Source: Spirochaetota bacterium
GTDB lineage: Bacteria; Spirochaetota; UBA4802; JAKQUI01
DNA length: 64,000 bases
NCBI GenBank assembly: GCA_029562645.1
Contig: JAKQUI010000077.1
Span: 186,001 to 250,000, forward strand
Reading direction: 5' to 3'
Part shown: piece by piece, positions 17,654-27,228 of the stretch
Position numbering within the stretch: position 1 is the stretch's first letter
Layout of the letters: each line of letters starts with the position of its first letter
Notes under the pieces: generated by a model
The model's database searches: none
The model's input: only the letters and a program-made list of their open reading frames with translations
Told to the model about the DNA's origin: nothing
Made by a program: the position numbers and the translations under genes

Positions 17654-19639
17654 CTAGTCCCCGCTTTTTTTCTCCAGCGCCCGGCGCGCGACGGAGTACT
17701 CCGCATTGGCGTTCCACAGCGCAAACCCGCTGCAGCCGCTCGCGCGCGCGGCATCGACCTGGCTGGCGATGTACTCCGGCCCCCAGGTGGGCGAGAGCAG
17801 ATTGAAGGCCTGCAGGTAGGGGCGTATGTAGGCCTGCGGGCCGACGAAGGCGATGGAACGCCTCCCGGTCTCGCGGATGATATGATAGGGGCGCTCCTGG
17901 TGCCCGTAGCGCCCGAAGAAGCGGCCGCCGAAATGCGACGGGTAGGCCATGGGGCAGATCGCGTCCACGATCCACGCAAGCTCCTCGATGTTCTGGCCGA
18001 TGCGGTTTCCGAAGCGGTACCATGCGTTCAGGCCGTAGATGTCCACCGAGATGGGGGCCGAGATCGCCGCGCGCGCCTTCATCAGAAAATCGTTGATCGC
18101 TTCGGATTTGTAGGTGTCGGCGTCCGTCCGGTGCCGGAACGAACACAGGTGCACCGGGCCGTCCAGCGGGAAGCGGATGTAGTCGAACTGGATCTCGTCG
18201 AAGCCCGCCGCCGCGATCTCTTTGGCAATGGCGATGTTGTAGTCGTGGACGAACTCTGCGTGGGGATCGACCCAGTATTCGCCGGGATTGCCGGTCCAGG
18301 GCGCCCCGGTGCGATAGTTCCAGATCGCGTATTTCGACCGATACGCCCGGTACAGGTGCCAGTCCTTGAAGACCACGATGCGCGCGATGAGATAGACGCC
18401 ACGCGCCTTCGCCTCCTTTATAAGCCGCGGGAGGTCCGGGGCCTTCTTGACCGCTTTGATCTCGTTGGCCGTCGCATTCGTCACGGGGTAAAAAACGCTT
18501 CCCAGGTCGTCCTTCATGTCGATGACCAGCGCGTTCATGCCGGTGAGCGCGAGCGTCTTCATGACCGACGAAAAGTTCTTCACGAACGGGTAGTACCCCA
18601 CGTAGAGCGCGTCCCGTCCGGCGGCCGCCTTCATCGGCGGCTCCTGCTTCCGGTTCACCTGCGCGACGGTGCGATGAAAGAGCGACACCTTCTCTTTGGA
18701 GAGTGTGATGAGGACCGCGGCCGCATTATACTTTTTCGGTATCGCGTGTATCACATCGGCGAGTTTCGATGCGGACCACCGGCGGGCGGCGAGGTCGAAT
18801 TCGAAGATGCCGCCGTCGGTCGCCGCATAGAGCCGGTTCTCCGCGATTTTCACGTCCCAGACGAAGAAGTGTGATTCGCGCGCGAGCGGAAGCGCAAGGC
18901 TCGTCCAGGACGCGCCGCCGTTGGTCGATTCGTACACGCCGTTTCCGGAGGAAAGTCCCGCGAACAGGCGGTTTCGGTTCGAGGGATCGACCTCGATCGC
19001 GCTCACCTCGTCGTAGAACCAGTGCTGGCCGGAATACGCCTCGTAGGGAATGCCGGATGATGATTTGCGGAATGAAGACCCATGCGCCCAGTACAGCCCC
19101 TCGAAGGAGGTCCCGGCAAGGGTATGACCGAGCGCACGGTGCAGGGACGTGATATAGGTCTTGGACGAAAGGCCGCCCCGAAGGGGGATCAGCCGCCAGG
19201 TGGCGCCGCCGTCCGAAGACGCAAAGAGCGTGTGTTTTGTCGCAAGCGCAAGCTCGTTCGGGTTCTCCCGATCGACGGCGAAGGCCGAGACCGATCGCAT
19301 CGGGCCGGCGGGGCCCCTTCCGCGATACCGGAAGGCGTCGCTGTTTCGCGCCCGCCACTCCCTCGCGCCGGCGGGCAGAAGGAAGAGACCGTGCCCCCGG
19401 GTCGCCATCCAGCGGTTTCCCGCCGCGTCCCGGTACAGGCGCTCGGCGACGGCCCCGGCGGGCAGCCCGTCCGGGAGGGCCGTCCAGCTTCCCCCGCCAT
19501 TGGCGGAATGCGCGTACCCGCCCGACGCCGGAATAACGTCCAGTTCGATCCCCGCGGCGCGCGCGGGCCCGGGCGAGCAGGCGAGCACAAGGAAGATGAC
19601 GGCGGAGAAAAGCGGCGAGCGCGCGCTAGAAGCGCTCAT
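17654..19639 (-). CDS. secreted beta-propeller plus DUF4015 glycoside-hydrolase-like protein
   Basis: A 661-residue secreted protein with two parts. After a signal peptide (about 1-28) the first half (about 35-320) has sialidase/BNR-type propeller strands with recurrent SxDGGxxW motifs (HSANGGGSWTALPDG, FASSDGGATWRLIPL, YESTNGGASWTSLAL). The second half (about 345-655) is the DUF4015 putative glycosyl-hydrolase barrel: YVGYYPFVKNFSSVMKTL, MNALVIDMKDDLG, VYLIARIVVFKDW, AAAGFDEIQFDYIRFPLDG and AICPMAYPSHF. It probably acts on a cell-surface or environmental polysaccharide. It overlaps the helicase gene by 14 bases as third gene of the operon 21745-17654. Confidence 0.85.
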   Translation of the reverse strand: MSASSARSPLFSAVIFLVLACSPGPARAAGIELDVIPASGGYAHSANGGGSWTALPDGLPAGAVAERLYRDAAGNRWMATRGHGLFLLPAGAREWRARNSDAFRYRGRGPAGPMRSVSAFAVDRENPNELALATKHTLFASSDGGATWRLIPLRGGLSSKTYITSLHRALGHTLAGTSFEGLYWAHGSSFRKSSSGIPYEAYSGQHWFYDEVSAIEVDPSNRNRLFAGLSSGNGVYESTNGGASWTSLALPLARESHFFVWDVKIAENRLYAATDGGIFEFDLAARRWSASKLADVIHAIPKKYNAAAVLITLSKEKVSLFHRTVAQVNRKQEPPMKAAAGRDALYVGYYPFVKNFSSVMKTLALTGMNALVIDMKDDLGSVFYPVTNATANEIKAVKKAPDLPRLIKEAKARGVYLIARIVVFKDWHLYRAYRSKYAIWNYRTGAPWTGNPGEYWVDPHAEFVHDYNIAIAKEIAAAGFDEIQFDYIRFPLDGPVHLCSFRHRTDADTYKSEAINDFLMKARAAISAPISVDIYGLNAWYRFGNRIGQNIEELAWIVDAICPMAYPSHFGGRFFGRYGHQERPYHIIRETGRRSIAFVGPQAYIRPYLQAFNLLSPTWGPEYIASQVDAARASGCSGFALWNANAEYSVARRALEKKSGD

Positions 19640-21308
19640 TGAACATGTCCTCGTTCAGGATGATGTAGCTGTAGCCCTGCTCCGTGAGGAAGAGCTGGCG
19701 GTTGTGCGCGAATTTCTCCTCGGCGGAGTTGGTGGTGATGATGGTGTAGAAATACGCGCGGTTGTCGTCGGCCTTGGGCCGGAGGATCCGTCCCAGGCGC
19801 TGGGCCTCCTCCTGGCGCGAGCCGAAGGTCCCGGAGATCTGGATCGCCACGTTCGCGTCCGGCAGGTCGATCGCGAAATTCGCCACCTTGGAGACGATGA
19901 GGTTGCGGATGTCGCCCTTCTTGAAGGCGGCGTACAGGCGCTCGCGCTCCGCGATGGGCGTGCTCCCGGTGATGATGGGAAACGAGAGCGCCGCGGCGAG
20001 ATCGCCCAGCTGCGTGAGGTACTGGCCGATGATGAGGACGTTTGCGCCCTCGTGGTGCGCTAGGATGCGGCGCACGATGGCGGTCTTCCGCTCGTTCTCG
20101 GAGGCCACGCGGAACTTCTCCTTGTCGGAGGCGAGCGAGTACTGCATGCGCAGGTCGTCGGGGAGCTCCACGCGGATCTCGGTGCAGATGGCCGTCGCGA
20201 TCCAGTTCGTCTTCTCGAGGATCTTCCACGGCATGTCGAACTTCTTGGGGCCGATGAGGCTGAAGACGTCGGTCTCCAGGCCGTCCTCGCGGACCAGCGT
20301 CGCGGTGAGGCCCAGGCGGCGCTTGGACTGGATCTCTGACGTTATGCGAAAAACCGGCGCGGGAAGCAGGTGCACCTCGTCGTAGATGATCAGCCCCCAG
20401 TTCTTGGACATGAAGATGTTGAAGTGCAGGAAGTCCTCGTGCTTCTTTTTCCGGTAGGTGATGATGTTGTAGGTCGCGATGGTGACCGGCTTGATCTCCT
20501 TGCGCTCGCCCGAGTATTCGCCGATGAGCGCCGGATCGATGCCGGTCTTGTCCGTGAGCTCGTCGCGCCACTGGCGCAGCGCCACGGTGTTGGTGACCAT
20601 GATGAGCGTTTCGGTCTTCAGCAGCGCCATGATGCCGATGCCCACGATGGTCTTGCCCGCGCCGCAGGGCAGGACGATCACGCCGCTTCCGCCCTCGGGC
20701 CCGCCGCCGCGGTAGAAGGCGTTGATGGCGCTTTGCTGGTAGTCGCGCACGGCGAACGGCGCGCCCCCGGCGCGGATCTCGCGCAGATCGAAGAGGCAGG
20801 GATCGCCGTCGTCGTAGCCGGCCAGGTCCTCCACCGGGAACCCGATCCGGATGAGCGCCTGCTTGATGTGCCCCCGGTAGGCGGATTTGATGCGGATGGT
20901 GTGGTCGTCCACGCGCTCGTCGATGTAGAGCTGGATCTTCCGGTCGCGGACGATCTCGTTGAACAGCAGCGCGTCCGTCGAGGCCAGGAAGAGTTCATCG
21001 CCCCGCTTCTCGAGGCGGATGAGGCCGTAGCGGCCCATCACGTCCTTGACGCTCGCCAGCACGATCTCCGGGATGTCGTAGCGCGAGAATTTCTTCAGGG
21101 CGGCGATGATGCCCGCGGCGTTCATCCCCGACGAGGCGGCGTTCCAGAGCGACAGCGGCGTGACGCGGTAGCTGTGGATGTGCTCGGGGCTCTTCTCGAG
21201 CTCGGCGAACGGGAGGATCGCGTCGCGCGCGTCCTCGTAGAGGGGGTTGTCCACCTCCAGCAGGAGGGTGTTGTCGCTCTGGACGATGAGGGGCTTGTCG
21301 TGGTTCAT
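19626..21308 (-). CDS. XPB/Ssl2-type superfamily 2 DNA helicase
   Basis: A 560-residue bacterial XPB homologue, an ATP-driven 3'-5' DNA translocase of the repair/transcription type. The N-terminal XPB domain (about 1-180) includes SLWNAASSGMNAAGIIAAL; the helicase core has Walker A near 217 (LPCGAGKTIVGIG), the DEVH box near 306 (LIIYDEVHLLPAPV), motif III LGLTATLVREDG and motif VI QRLGRILRPK. The first and last 30 residues are typical of the bacterial form. It begins with an ATGA overlap on the upstream START-like gene (21305) and overlaps the DUF4015 gene at its end. Function in vivo is inferred from the family; bacterial XPB is often dispensable. Confidence 0.94.
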   Translation of the reverse strand: MNHDKPLIVQSDNTLLLEVDNPLYEDARDAILPFAELEKSPEHIHSYRVTPLSLWNAASSGMNAAGIIAALKKFSRYDIPEIVLASVKDVMGRYGLIRLEKRGDELFLASTDALLFNEIVRDRKIQLYIDERVDDHTIRIKSAYRGHIKQALIRIGFPVEDLAGYDDGDPCLFDLREIRAGGAPFAVRDYQQSAINAFYRGGGPEGGSGVIVLPCGAGKTIVGIGIMALLKTETLIMVTNTVALRQWRDELTDKTGIDPALIGEYSGERKEIKPVTIATYNIITYRKKKHEDFLHFNIFMSKNWGLIIYDEVHLLPAPVFRITSEIQSKRRLGLTATLVREDGLETDVFSLIGPKKFDMPWKILEKTNWIATAICTEIRVELPDDLRMQYSLASDKEKFRVASENERKTAIVRRILAHHEGANVLIIGQYLTQLGDLAAALSFPIITGSTPIAERERLYAAFKKGDIRNLIVSKVANFAIDLPDANVAIQISGTFGSRQEEAQRLGRILRPKADDNRAYFYTIITTNSAEEKFAHNRQLFLTEQGYSYIILNEDMFNERF

Positions 21309-21745
21309 GGGCGCGCGGACCTCATTCGCGCGTCGATCCGCGAAAGCTCGCGGCTCAGGCGAAATTTTTCAAGCGGCGCGAACAGGAGCCCCAGCAGGAA
21401 GCCGATGGGCCCGAGGGGGAAGCTCACCATGAGGCGCACCGTAAGCGCGACCGAGGCGCCGGAGGCGCGGAACGTGTAGCGGCAGGAGTAGGCCGAGAAG
21501 CTGCCCTTGATTTGCTCGAGCTCGCAGTATTTTTCGGTATTGGTCGTGTAGCGCAGGCGCGTGGACAGCCGCAGGAACACATACGGCAGCGCGGTGTCGA
21601 TGATCTGAAGCCCCGCCTCGTCGCGCGCCGTGCGATAGCGCCCGAGCGACGGTTTCACGACGGCGAGCTTGTGCACGGTGTCGATGGCCCCGAAGAGTTC
21701 GGCGACGGTCCCCTGGTATGTTCTTGAAATCTGGATGTCTATCAT
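21305..21745 (-). CDS. START-like (SRPBCC) protein
   Basis: A 146-residue protein of the SRPBCC/polyketide-cyclase-like fold: MIDIQISRTYQGTVAELFGA opens the first strand and helix, a beta-rich centre follows (YVFLRLSTRLRYTTNTEKYC, SFSAYSCRYTFRASG), and a hydrophobic C-terminal helix (SFPLGPIGFLLGLLFAPLEKF) may dock on a membrane. The start at 21745 removes a non-conserved upstream extension. It is the first gene of an operon with the XPB helicase (4-base overlap), an odd pairing of a lipid/ligand-binding fold with a DNA helicase. Confidence 0.7.
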   Translation of the reverse strand: MIDIQISRTYQGTVAELFGAIDTVHKLAVVKPSLGRYRTARDEAGLQIIDTALPYVFLRLSTRLRYTTNTEKYCELEQIKGSFSAYSCRYTFRASGASVALTVRLMVSFPLGPIGFLLGLLFAPLEKFRLSRELSRIDARMRSARP

Positions 21746-21935
21746 CGGCTGTGCGCGCCTGTCGGGCAAAGTCGGTGAATATAGTATTCCTGTGCACAAT
21801 TTGTCAAATGAATTTGCGTTTCCGGGCTTTTTTTGACGTATTTATACGCCCGAACGGCGGTTTTCTTCTTGAATTGTTCACAGCGGCGGAGTGTTGATAG
21901 GGCGTGCTGACTATTCCATGCCAAGGACGGTTCCC

Positions 21936-22901
21936 ATGGCCAAAACCGCATATCTGTACGACCGGCTGTTCATGGACCACGATACGGGATGGGGCCATCC
22001 CGAAAAGCCCGATCGGCTCCCGGCGATCGACGAGCGTCTCAAGAAGGAGCCCTTCTACACGGAGCTCGTGCGGATCGCGCCGCGAAAGGCCGCGTCGGAG
22101 CACCTCGAGCTCATCCACGACCGCGGCTACATCGAGCGCGTGCGCGACGAGATCGCCGGCGGCGCGCACTACCTGGACTCGGGGGACACGGTCGTGTGCC
22201 GAAAATCCTTCGAGGTCGCGCTCTATGCGGCGGGCGGTGGGCTCGCGATGTGCGACGCCGTGATGACGGGCGCGGCGGCCTGCGGCTTCTGCGCGGTGCG
22301 CCCGCCGGGCCACCACGCCGAGCGCGATCAGGCGCTGGGATTTTGCATCTTCAACAATATCGCGATCGCCGCGCGGTATCTGCAGCGGGAGCACGGCGTC
22401 TCGCGCGTGGCCATCGTCGACTGGGACGTGCATCACGGGAACGGGACGCAGCATTCCTTCGATGACGACGAAACCGTGCTGTACGTGAGCACCCATCAGT
22501 ATCCGCACTATCCCGGCACCGGCGCCGCGCGCGAGACGGGGACGGGCACGGGGAAGGGCTACACGCTCAATCTCCCCATGAATCCCGGCGCGGGGGTCGA
22601 CATCTTCCGCGCGGCGTTTGTCGAGCGCATCGTGCCGGCGCTGGACGAGTTCCGGCCCGAGGTCGTGCTCATCTCGGCCGGCTTCGACGCGCACCTGTCC
22701 GACATGCTCTCGTCGATCAAGCTTACGGCGGAGAGCTTCCACGAGTTCACGAACATGCTGCTGGGCGTCGCCGATCGGCACGCGCAGGGCCGGATCATCG
22801 CCTTTCTCGAGGGCGGATACGATCTCACGGCGCTCGGCGAAAGCGTCGCGCGCATGATGCGCGCCTTTGTCGAGGCTGAGCCCTACGGATCGAAGGAGTA
22901 G
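21936..22901 (+). CDS. histone-deacetylase-family zinc hydrolase
   Basis: A 321-residue member of the HDAC/AcuC/acetylpolyamine amidohydrolase superfamily. Motifs are complete: MDHDTGWGHPEKPDRL at the N-terminus, the two catalytic histidines in RPPGHHAERDQALGF, zinc ligands in DWDVHHGNGTQ (Asp and His), and a later ISAGFDAHLSD with the third ligand. It removes acyl groups from lysine or a small amine; the exact substrate cannot be read from the sequence. AAGGACGG upstream supports the ATG at 21936 over in-frame upstream starts (GTG 21891, ATG 21918). The 3' end overlaps the convergent CapA gene by 19 bases. Confidence 0.93.
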   Translation: MAKTAYLYDRLFMDHDTGWGHPEKPDRLPAIDERLKKEPFYTELVRIAPRKAASEHLELIHDRGYIERVRDEIAGGAHYLDSGDTVVCRKSFEVALYAAGGGLAMCDAVMTGAAACGFCAVRPPGHHAERDQALGFCIFNNIAIAARYLQREHGVSRVAIVDWDVHHGNGTQHSFDDDETVLYVSTHQYPHYPGTGAARETGTGTGKGYTLNLPMNPGAGVDIFRAAFVERIVPALDEFRPEVVLISAGFDAHLSDMLSSIKLTAESFHEFTNMLLGVADRHAQGRIIAFLEGGYDLTALGESVARMMRAFVEAEPYGSKE

Positions 22902-24022
22902 TGGAGAAACGGCCCCTCCTGGAACGCGCTCTCGGGGAAGTCGTCACCCAGGGGGTGCGAGAGGTCCAGCAGGTGCCGAAAGACCGCGCTGGCGGCGTCG
23001 CTGTCGAGCAGACGGTACTGGAAGGCGTTCCGGCTCGCATTGTTGCGCGTGATCGGCACGATGCGCAGCGAGTGGAGCCCGTCGCGCTCGAAGGTGATCC
23101 CCACCAGGATATTGTCCCGGATGTCCTCGTTGATGGACCCGAAGATGAAGTTCCCCAGCGAGTAGATGATCGGGCGGCCGTCGTGGATCTCGATCCCCTG
23201 GTAGATGTGCGGGTGATGGCCGACGATCGCATCGGCGCCGCTTTCGATGATGGCGTGGGCGAGGGCGATCTGCTGGCGTTCGGGGTACCCTGAATATTCG
23301 CGCCCCCAGTGCAGCCCGACGACGATGTAATCGACCTTCGCGCGGATGCGCTGGATGTCGTTTTTGATGTGCAACAAAAACGCCGGGGCGACGCCGCCGC
23401 GATTGACCGTCGCGTGAACGGACGGCGCGCCGATGGACGAATAACCCAGGAGCGCGACGCTGATGCCGTGCTTCCGGAGGATCACCGGGCGCCGGGCGGT
23501 TTCGATGTCCTCCCCCGCACCCGTCACCGCGATGCCGTTGAGCCGAAGATGGATGATGGTGTCGGAGAGCGCGGTCTCGCCGTAGTCGGTGGAGTGGTTG
23601 TTCGCCAGGAAGACGGCGTTGACGCCGGCATAGGCGAGCAGCGGCAGGTCGGCCGGATCGCCCAGAAAGAGATATTTCTTTTCCGGGTCCGGATCGCCAT
23701 CGTAGGCGATGGGGCACTCGAGGTTGGCAACCCGGAAGTCGTAGCGGTCGAGCTCCTTCTTGATGCCGCCCAGCAGGTACTCGGCCCCGTGCGTCCGATA
23801 GGCGTTCTTGATCCCCCAGTCCAGCATGATGTCGCCGCCGAAGAGGATCGTGAGCCCCTGCTCGGCGGCCTCCGGCGGCTCGGCGGCGGTCCGCACCGGC
23901 GGCGCGCTCTTTTTGCAGGAGCCCAGCCATGTCGCGCACAGCAGTAGGGCGATGGCGGCCGCTGCGAGCATTCCCGCGCGACGCGAGGGGGCCGATGGCA
24001 TTGTTGTCGATATCCGGGTCAT
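22883..24022 (-). CDS. CapA-family metallophosphatase-like lipoprotein
   Basis: A 379-residue CapA-type protein (PGA_cap family, calcineurin-like phosphoesterase fold). After a signal with a lipobox-like LLCATWLGSC (about residue 36), the domain shows TILFGGDIMLDWGIK, NLECPIAYDG, ANNHSTDYGETALSDT, LHWGREYSGYPERQQIALAHA and GADAIVGHHPHIYQG, the usual metal-binding Asp, Asn and His residues. Relatives take part in poly-gamma-glutamate capsule synthesis, but no capBC genes are here, so the role is open. An internal Met (24001) is an alternative start. It is convergent with the HDAC-family gene. Confidence 0.9.
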   Translation of the reverse strand: MTRISTTMPSAPSRRAGMLAAAAIALLLCATWLGSCKKSAPPVRTAAEPPEAAEQGLTILFGGDIMLDWGIKNAYRTHGAEYLLGGIKKELDRYDFRVANLECPIAYDGDPDPEKKYLFLGDPADLPLLAYAGVNAVFLANNHSTDYGETALSDTIIHLRLNGIAVTGAGEDIETARRPVILRKHGISVALLGYSSIGAPSVHATVNRGGVAPAFLLHIKNDIQRIRAKVDYIVVGLHWGREYSGYPERQQIALAHAIIESGADAIVGHHPHIYQGIEIHDGRPIIYSLGNFIFGSINEDIRDNILVGITFERDGLHSLRIVPITRNNASRNAFQYRLLDSDAASAVFRHLLDLSHPLGDDFPESAFQEGPFLHYSFDP

Positions 24023-24240
24023 TGGCGTTCACGATCACGAATGGGGACATAGTAGCAATATTTTATTGTTCAGACAACAATTTTTGTTCTGGCGTGTAAC
24101 CGGCGTCGCCGACGAGGCGTCATAGTCGTATATGGCTCGTCGTGGCGGCGACGAAAGATAAAATATGGTTGCCGTTACATTCTTGCCTGAATAGTTTGTC
24201 GCATTTAATCACCCACGAAGGGCGTTACGAGGATTTCGCG

Positions 24241-25689
24241 ATGAAAACGTGTATTCGATGCGGCGCTGTGCCGCTTATCATAGGCGCGCTGGCCCTGTCG
24301 CTCGCCGCGGCGCCGCAGAAGGCCCCCGCCGCGAAGACGGACGCGAAGACGGAGGCGCCCCCGACGACGTCCCAGCTCGCCGACGACGAGGAGGGCCGCG
24401 AGAGCATCGCGCGCCTGGTCTACGGCCCCAATCGCTGGATCGCCCTCCATTTCCTGCTGCAGCCGCAGGGGCGCTTCGTGGGCATCTACGAGGAGAACCT
24501 GGAGACCTCGCGCGACGGTATCATACAAAAGGAGCTCTATCTCAAGCGCTGCCGGATCATCCTGAACGGCCATGTGACCAAGAACATCAGCTTTTTCATG
24601 GAAACCGAGGACTGGGAAGCCGGACGCAGCGGCAGCAACGCAAATAACGGCGGGTACACGACCTCGAGCGGGTACACCAGCAAGGACAAGGGGTATGATT
24701 CGACCGTGACGCCCGCCGACGATTACAAACACCGGCACACCGTGACGACGACCGGCACCGTGAAGAACAATACCTTCACGCAGACCGCCTTCATCAACTA
24801 TCGCATCTTCGACGAGCTGCAGTTCACCGTCGGGCTCATTCCGTTGCCCTTCACGCGACAGAACCTGCAATCGGCGGCCTCGCTCCTGGGGGTCGATTAC
24901 GCCGCGCCGTTCGTGGACGCCGCGATCGGCGGCACCACCAATAACTGGCGCGACATGGGCGCGCAGGTGCGCGGGTTTCTCTTCGGCGGCATCGTCGACT
25001 ACAAGATCGGCGCGTTCAAGGGCGTCTCCCGCTCCATCGAGCGCGACGAGAACGGCGCGATCATCGGGATCACCAATCCGCACGACAATCCCCGCTATTC
25101 CGGCCGCATCCAGATAAACTTCCTGGACCCGGAGCCCGGGTTCTTCTACAGCGGAAATTATCTCGGGAAGCGGAAGATCATATCCCTGGGCGGCGGGGTC
25201 GACTACCAGCAGAGCGTGTACCGCAAGTGGTACTATGACAGCGAGACGGGCGAGCGGACCAACTCGGACCTCATCAACTACTTCGCGTGGACGGCGGACG
25301 TTACGGTCGATTACGGATTCCGCGGCGGCAATTCGTTCGTGTTTCAGGGCGGCTACGTGGGCGTGTACAACAATCCCGCAACGGCGTCGCTGGCGACCGA
25401 TTATTACTACAACGGCAGCGCCTTCTATGTCGAGAGCGGCTTTCTGTTCAAGCGCATCGTGCAGCCCGTGCTCAAGTACCAGTCGGTGTTCCAGCGGGCG
25501 GTCCACGCGGACTTCAAGGACCGGACGTACGAGGAGGACCGGACGATCGCCCACTACATCGTCGGGCTTAACTTCTTCATCCGGGAGCACAACGCGAACA
25601 TTAAAATGGAATACGCCATGCCCAACGGGAACAATACCTCCTGGTCGGGGCAGAAATGGTTCATCATACAGTGTCAGCTCTTCTTGTAA
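24241..25689 (+). CDS. outer-membrane porin, phosphate-selective porin (OprO/P)-like
   Basis: A 482-residue outer-membrane beta-barrel protein. The signal peptide is MKTCIRCGAVPLIIGALALSLAAA; a charged linker follows, then alternating amphipathic strands from about residue 70 to the end: LYLKRCRIILNGHVTKNISFF, FINYRIFDELQFTVGLIPLPF, FYSGNYLGKRKIISLGGGVDY and the closing KWFIIQCQLFL ending in an aromatic/hydrophobic residue. The FTVGLIPLPF text is typical of porins of this family. GAGGA precedes the chosen ATG. The TPR lipoprotein gene starts inside its last 34 bases, so the two are translated together. Confidence 0.85.
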   Translation: MKTCIRCGAVPLIIGALALSLAAAPQKAPAAKTDAKTEAPPTTSQLADDEEGRESIARLVYGPNRWIALHFLLQPQGRFVGIYEENLETSRDGIIQKELYLKRCRIILNGHVTKNISFFMETEDWEAGRSGSNANNGGYTTSSGYTSKDKGYDSTVTPADDYKHRHTVTTTGTVKNNTFTQTAFINYRIFDELQFTVGLIPLPFTRQNLQSAASLLGVDYAAPFVDAAIGGTTNNWRDMGAQVRGFLFGGIVDYKIGAFKGVSRSIERDENGAIIGITNPHDNPRYSGRIQINFLDPEPGFFYSGNYLGKRKIISLGGGVDYQQSVYRKWYYDSETGERTNSDLINYFAWTADVTVDYGFRGGNSFVFQGGYVGVYNNPATASLATDYYYNGSAFYVESGFLFKRIVQPVLKYQSVFQRAVHADFKDRTYEEDRTIAHYIVGLNFFIREHNANIKMEYAMPNGNNTSWSGQKWFIIQCQLFL

Positions 25690-26846
25690 TCGCCGTCTCG
25701 CGCGCCACGGCGGCCGGCGGACGCGCGGCGCGCTGGGCGCTTATTGTAGCGCTCGCGCTTGGCATCGCCTGTTCGGGCCAGAAGCGGAGTGCGAAAGAGA
25801 AGCCCGCACGAACAGCGAAGACTGACGCGGCGCATGGAAAGCCGGACCGTGAGCGGCGCACCCCCGCCTTGTCGCGCGACGCCCACGAGGACGTCGTCAT
25901 CTCGCTCGACGATGATGCGCGCGACGTGCAGGTCGAAAAGGCCGAGCTCTACACGCGGCTGCGCTCCCTCTTCCTGGCCAATAACATCGGACAGATCGAA
26001 CGGGAACTCAAGGCCGCCGAAAAGAAGTATCCCCTCCGCGACGATCGTGATTACCACTACTACTGGGGCGTGGTGCAGGAGCGCGCCGGCAAGCTCGACG
26101 ACGCCGTGAAGAGCTACGCGCGCGCCATCGAGCTCTCGCCCAATTACTCGCGTGCGCGCAACGCGCTCGGCAAGCTGTACTGCCGACTCAAGCGCTATCC
26201 CGAGGCGCGCGTGCAGTATCTGCTGGCCCTGGAGGCCAATCCCTATAATCCCTTCATCAACTACAATCTGGGGAGCCTGTATTTCGAGTTCAATCATCTC
26301 GATGTCGCGCTCAAGTACCTGAACAACGCCGCCGAGTATAAGAAGAACTTCGGCAGCGCCTATCATAAGATCGGCATCATCATGTATCGGAAGGGACAGT
26401 ACCAGAACGCCGTCATCAACCTCTCGATGGCGATCACATTCAACAAGGCCTCTCACATCACCTTTTATTATCTCGGGATGTCGCAGTTCGCGCTGGGCAA
26501 GCACGCCGAGGCCGTCACCAGCCTTACGAAATCGCTGGGGATGAAGAGCGACTTTTTCGAGTCGGCCTACGAGCTGGGGAAGGTGAACCAGCTCATGGGG
26601 AGATACGCCGACGCCCTCGGGTATTACCGGCGCGCCCAACGGCTGCGCCCGGACGTCTCGGACATCAACATCCTCATCGTCGATTGCCTCGCCGAGCTCA
26701 AACGGTATTCCGAGGCGATCAAGATCCTTCGCGAGATCGTGGACAAGAACCCCAAGAACAAGCTGCTGGCCGAAAAACTGAAACATCTGCAGGAGCGCGA
26801 ATCGATCGGCAACCTCACCGAGCCCGAGGATTACTACGTGTACTGA
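25656..26846 (+). CDS. TPR lipoprotein
   Basis: A 396-residue protein with a hydrophobic signal ending in a lipobox (ALIVALALGIAC, Cys about 39), a charged linker to about 85, and seven to eight TPR motifs between about 120 and 385 (YYWGVVQERAGKLDDAVKSYARAIEL; NLGSLYFEFNHLDVALKYLNNA; YYLGMSQFALGKHAEAVTSL). The start is uncertain because it lies within the porin gene in another frame; an in-frame GTG at 25671 is the alternative. Coupling to the porin suggests a scaffold that serves the outer membrane, but this is inference. Confidence 0.85.
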   Translation: MVHHTVSALLVIAVSRATAAGGRAARWALIVALALGIACSGQKRSAKEKPARTAKTDAAHGKPDRERRTPALSRDAHEDVVISLDDDARDVQVEKAELYTRLRSLFLANNIGQIERELKAAEKKYPLRDDRDYHYYWGVVQERAGKLDDAVKSYARAIELSPNYSRARNALGKLYCRLKRYPEARVQYLLALEANPYNPFINYNLGSLYFEFNHLDVALKYLNNAAEYKKNFGSAYHKIGIIMYRKGQYQNAVINLSMAITFNKASHITFYYLGMSQFALGKHAEAVTSLTKSLGMKSDFFESAYELGKVNQLMGRYADALGYYRRAQRLRPDVSDINILIVDCLAELKRYSEAIKILREIVDKNPKNKLLAEKLKHLQERESIGNLTEPEDYYVY

Positions 26847-27093
26847 GGCGTTCCTCCGCCTCGTTCATTCCTTCCGGCGTTTTGTTCCGTAAATCACTGC
26901 TTTGAGCGAGGCGCCGGGCGCTGTGTCGATCACGCGCTTTTTGGTCGAACGGGGACGAGCCGAACCGTATCGAACCGGCTGATAGCGGTGCAGCATCCGG
27001 ATTAAACCAATTGAGAACACCTCATTTCCGTATTTCCAAGAGGGCGCATATTTTTTCTTGCGCGTCAATCGAGGACACGATAGATTATCTGTC
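26847..27093. other. decayed intergenic stretch upstream of the SDR remnant
   Basis: About 250 bases between the TPR lipoprotein and the broken SDR gene. I see no gene I can support, no hairpin with a U-tract and no clear promoter. A minus-strand frame (26865-27110) exists but has no start context or family likeness. Together with the following pseudogene this looks like degraded DNA. Confidence 0.4.
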
Positions 27094-27228
27094 ATGAAAA
27101 TACTCCTCACCGGCGCAACCGGCTATATCGGAAGACGACTGATGGAACACCTTTAACGCGGAGTCACTCGATCGGGCACTCCGCGGCGTACACACTGCGT
27201 ACAGCCTCATTCACTCCATGGCCGTTGC
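27094..27228 (+). pseudogene. remnant of an NAD(P)-binding SDR/NmrA-type gene
   Basis: An ATG at 27094 opens MKILLTGATGYIGRRLMEHL and then meets TAA (27154-27156). The first 14 residues are a textbook Rossmann nucleotide-binding start (TGATGYIG). Shortly after the stop, in another frame from 27158, the text AESLDRALRGVHTAYSLIHSM matches what normally sits about 60-80 residues further on in such proteins (D-x-SL-x-x-AL-x-GV-x-x-AY-x-x-x-HSM). So an internal deletion joined the two pieces and destroyed the gene; nothing recognisable follows. Confidence 0.7.

Noticed and set aside
16683-18146. A 487-codon minus-strand frame spanning nikR
   Set aside because: Only the last 100 codons look like protein; the rest is the shadow of nikR and the DUF4015 gene.
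24060-24090. TTGTT-cagac-AACAA hairpin between capA and the porin gene
   Set aside because: Only 5-6 bp of AU-rich stem, with no U-tract or known motif; too weak to call a terminator or operator.
26865-27110. An 81-codon minus-strand frame
   Set aside because: No start context and no family likeness; it overlaps the start of the SDR remnant, so it is probably chance in decayed DNA.
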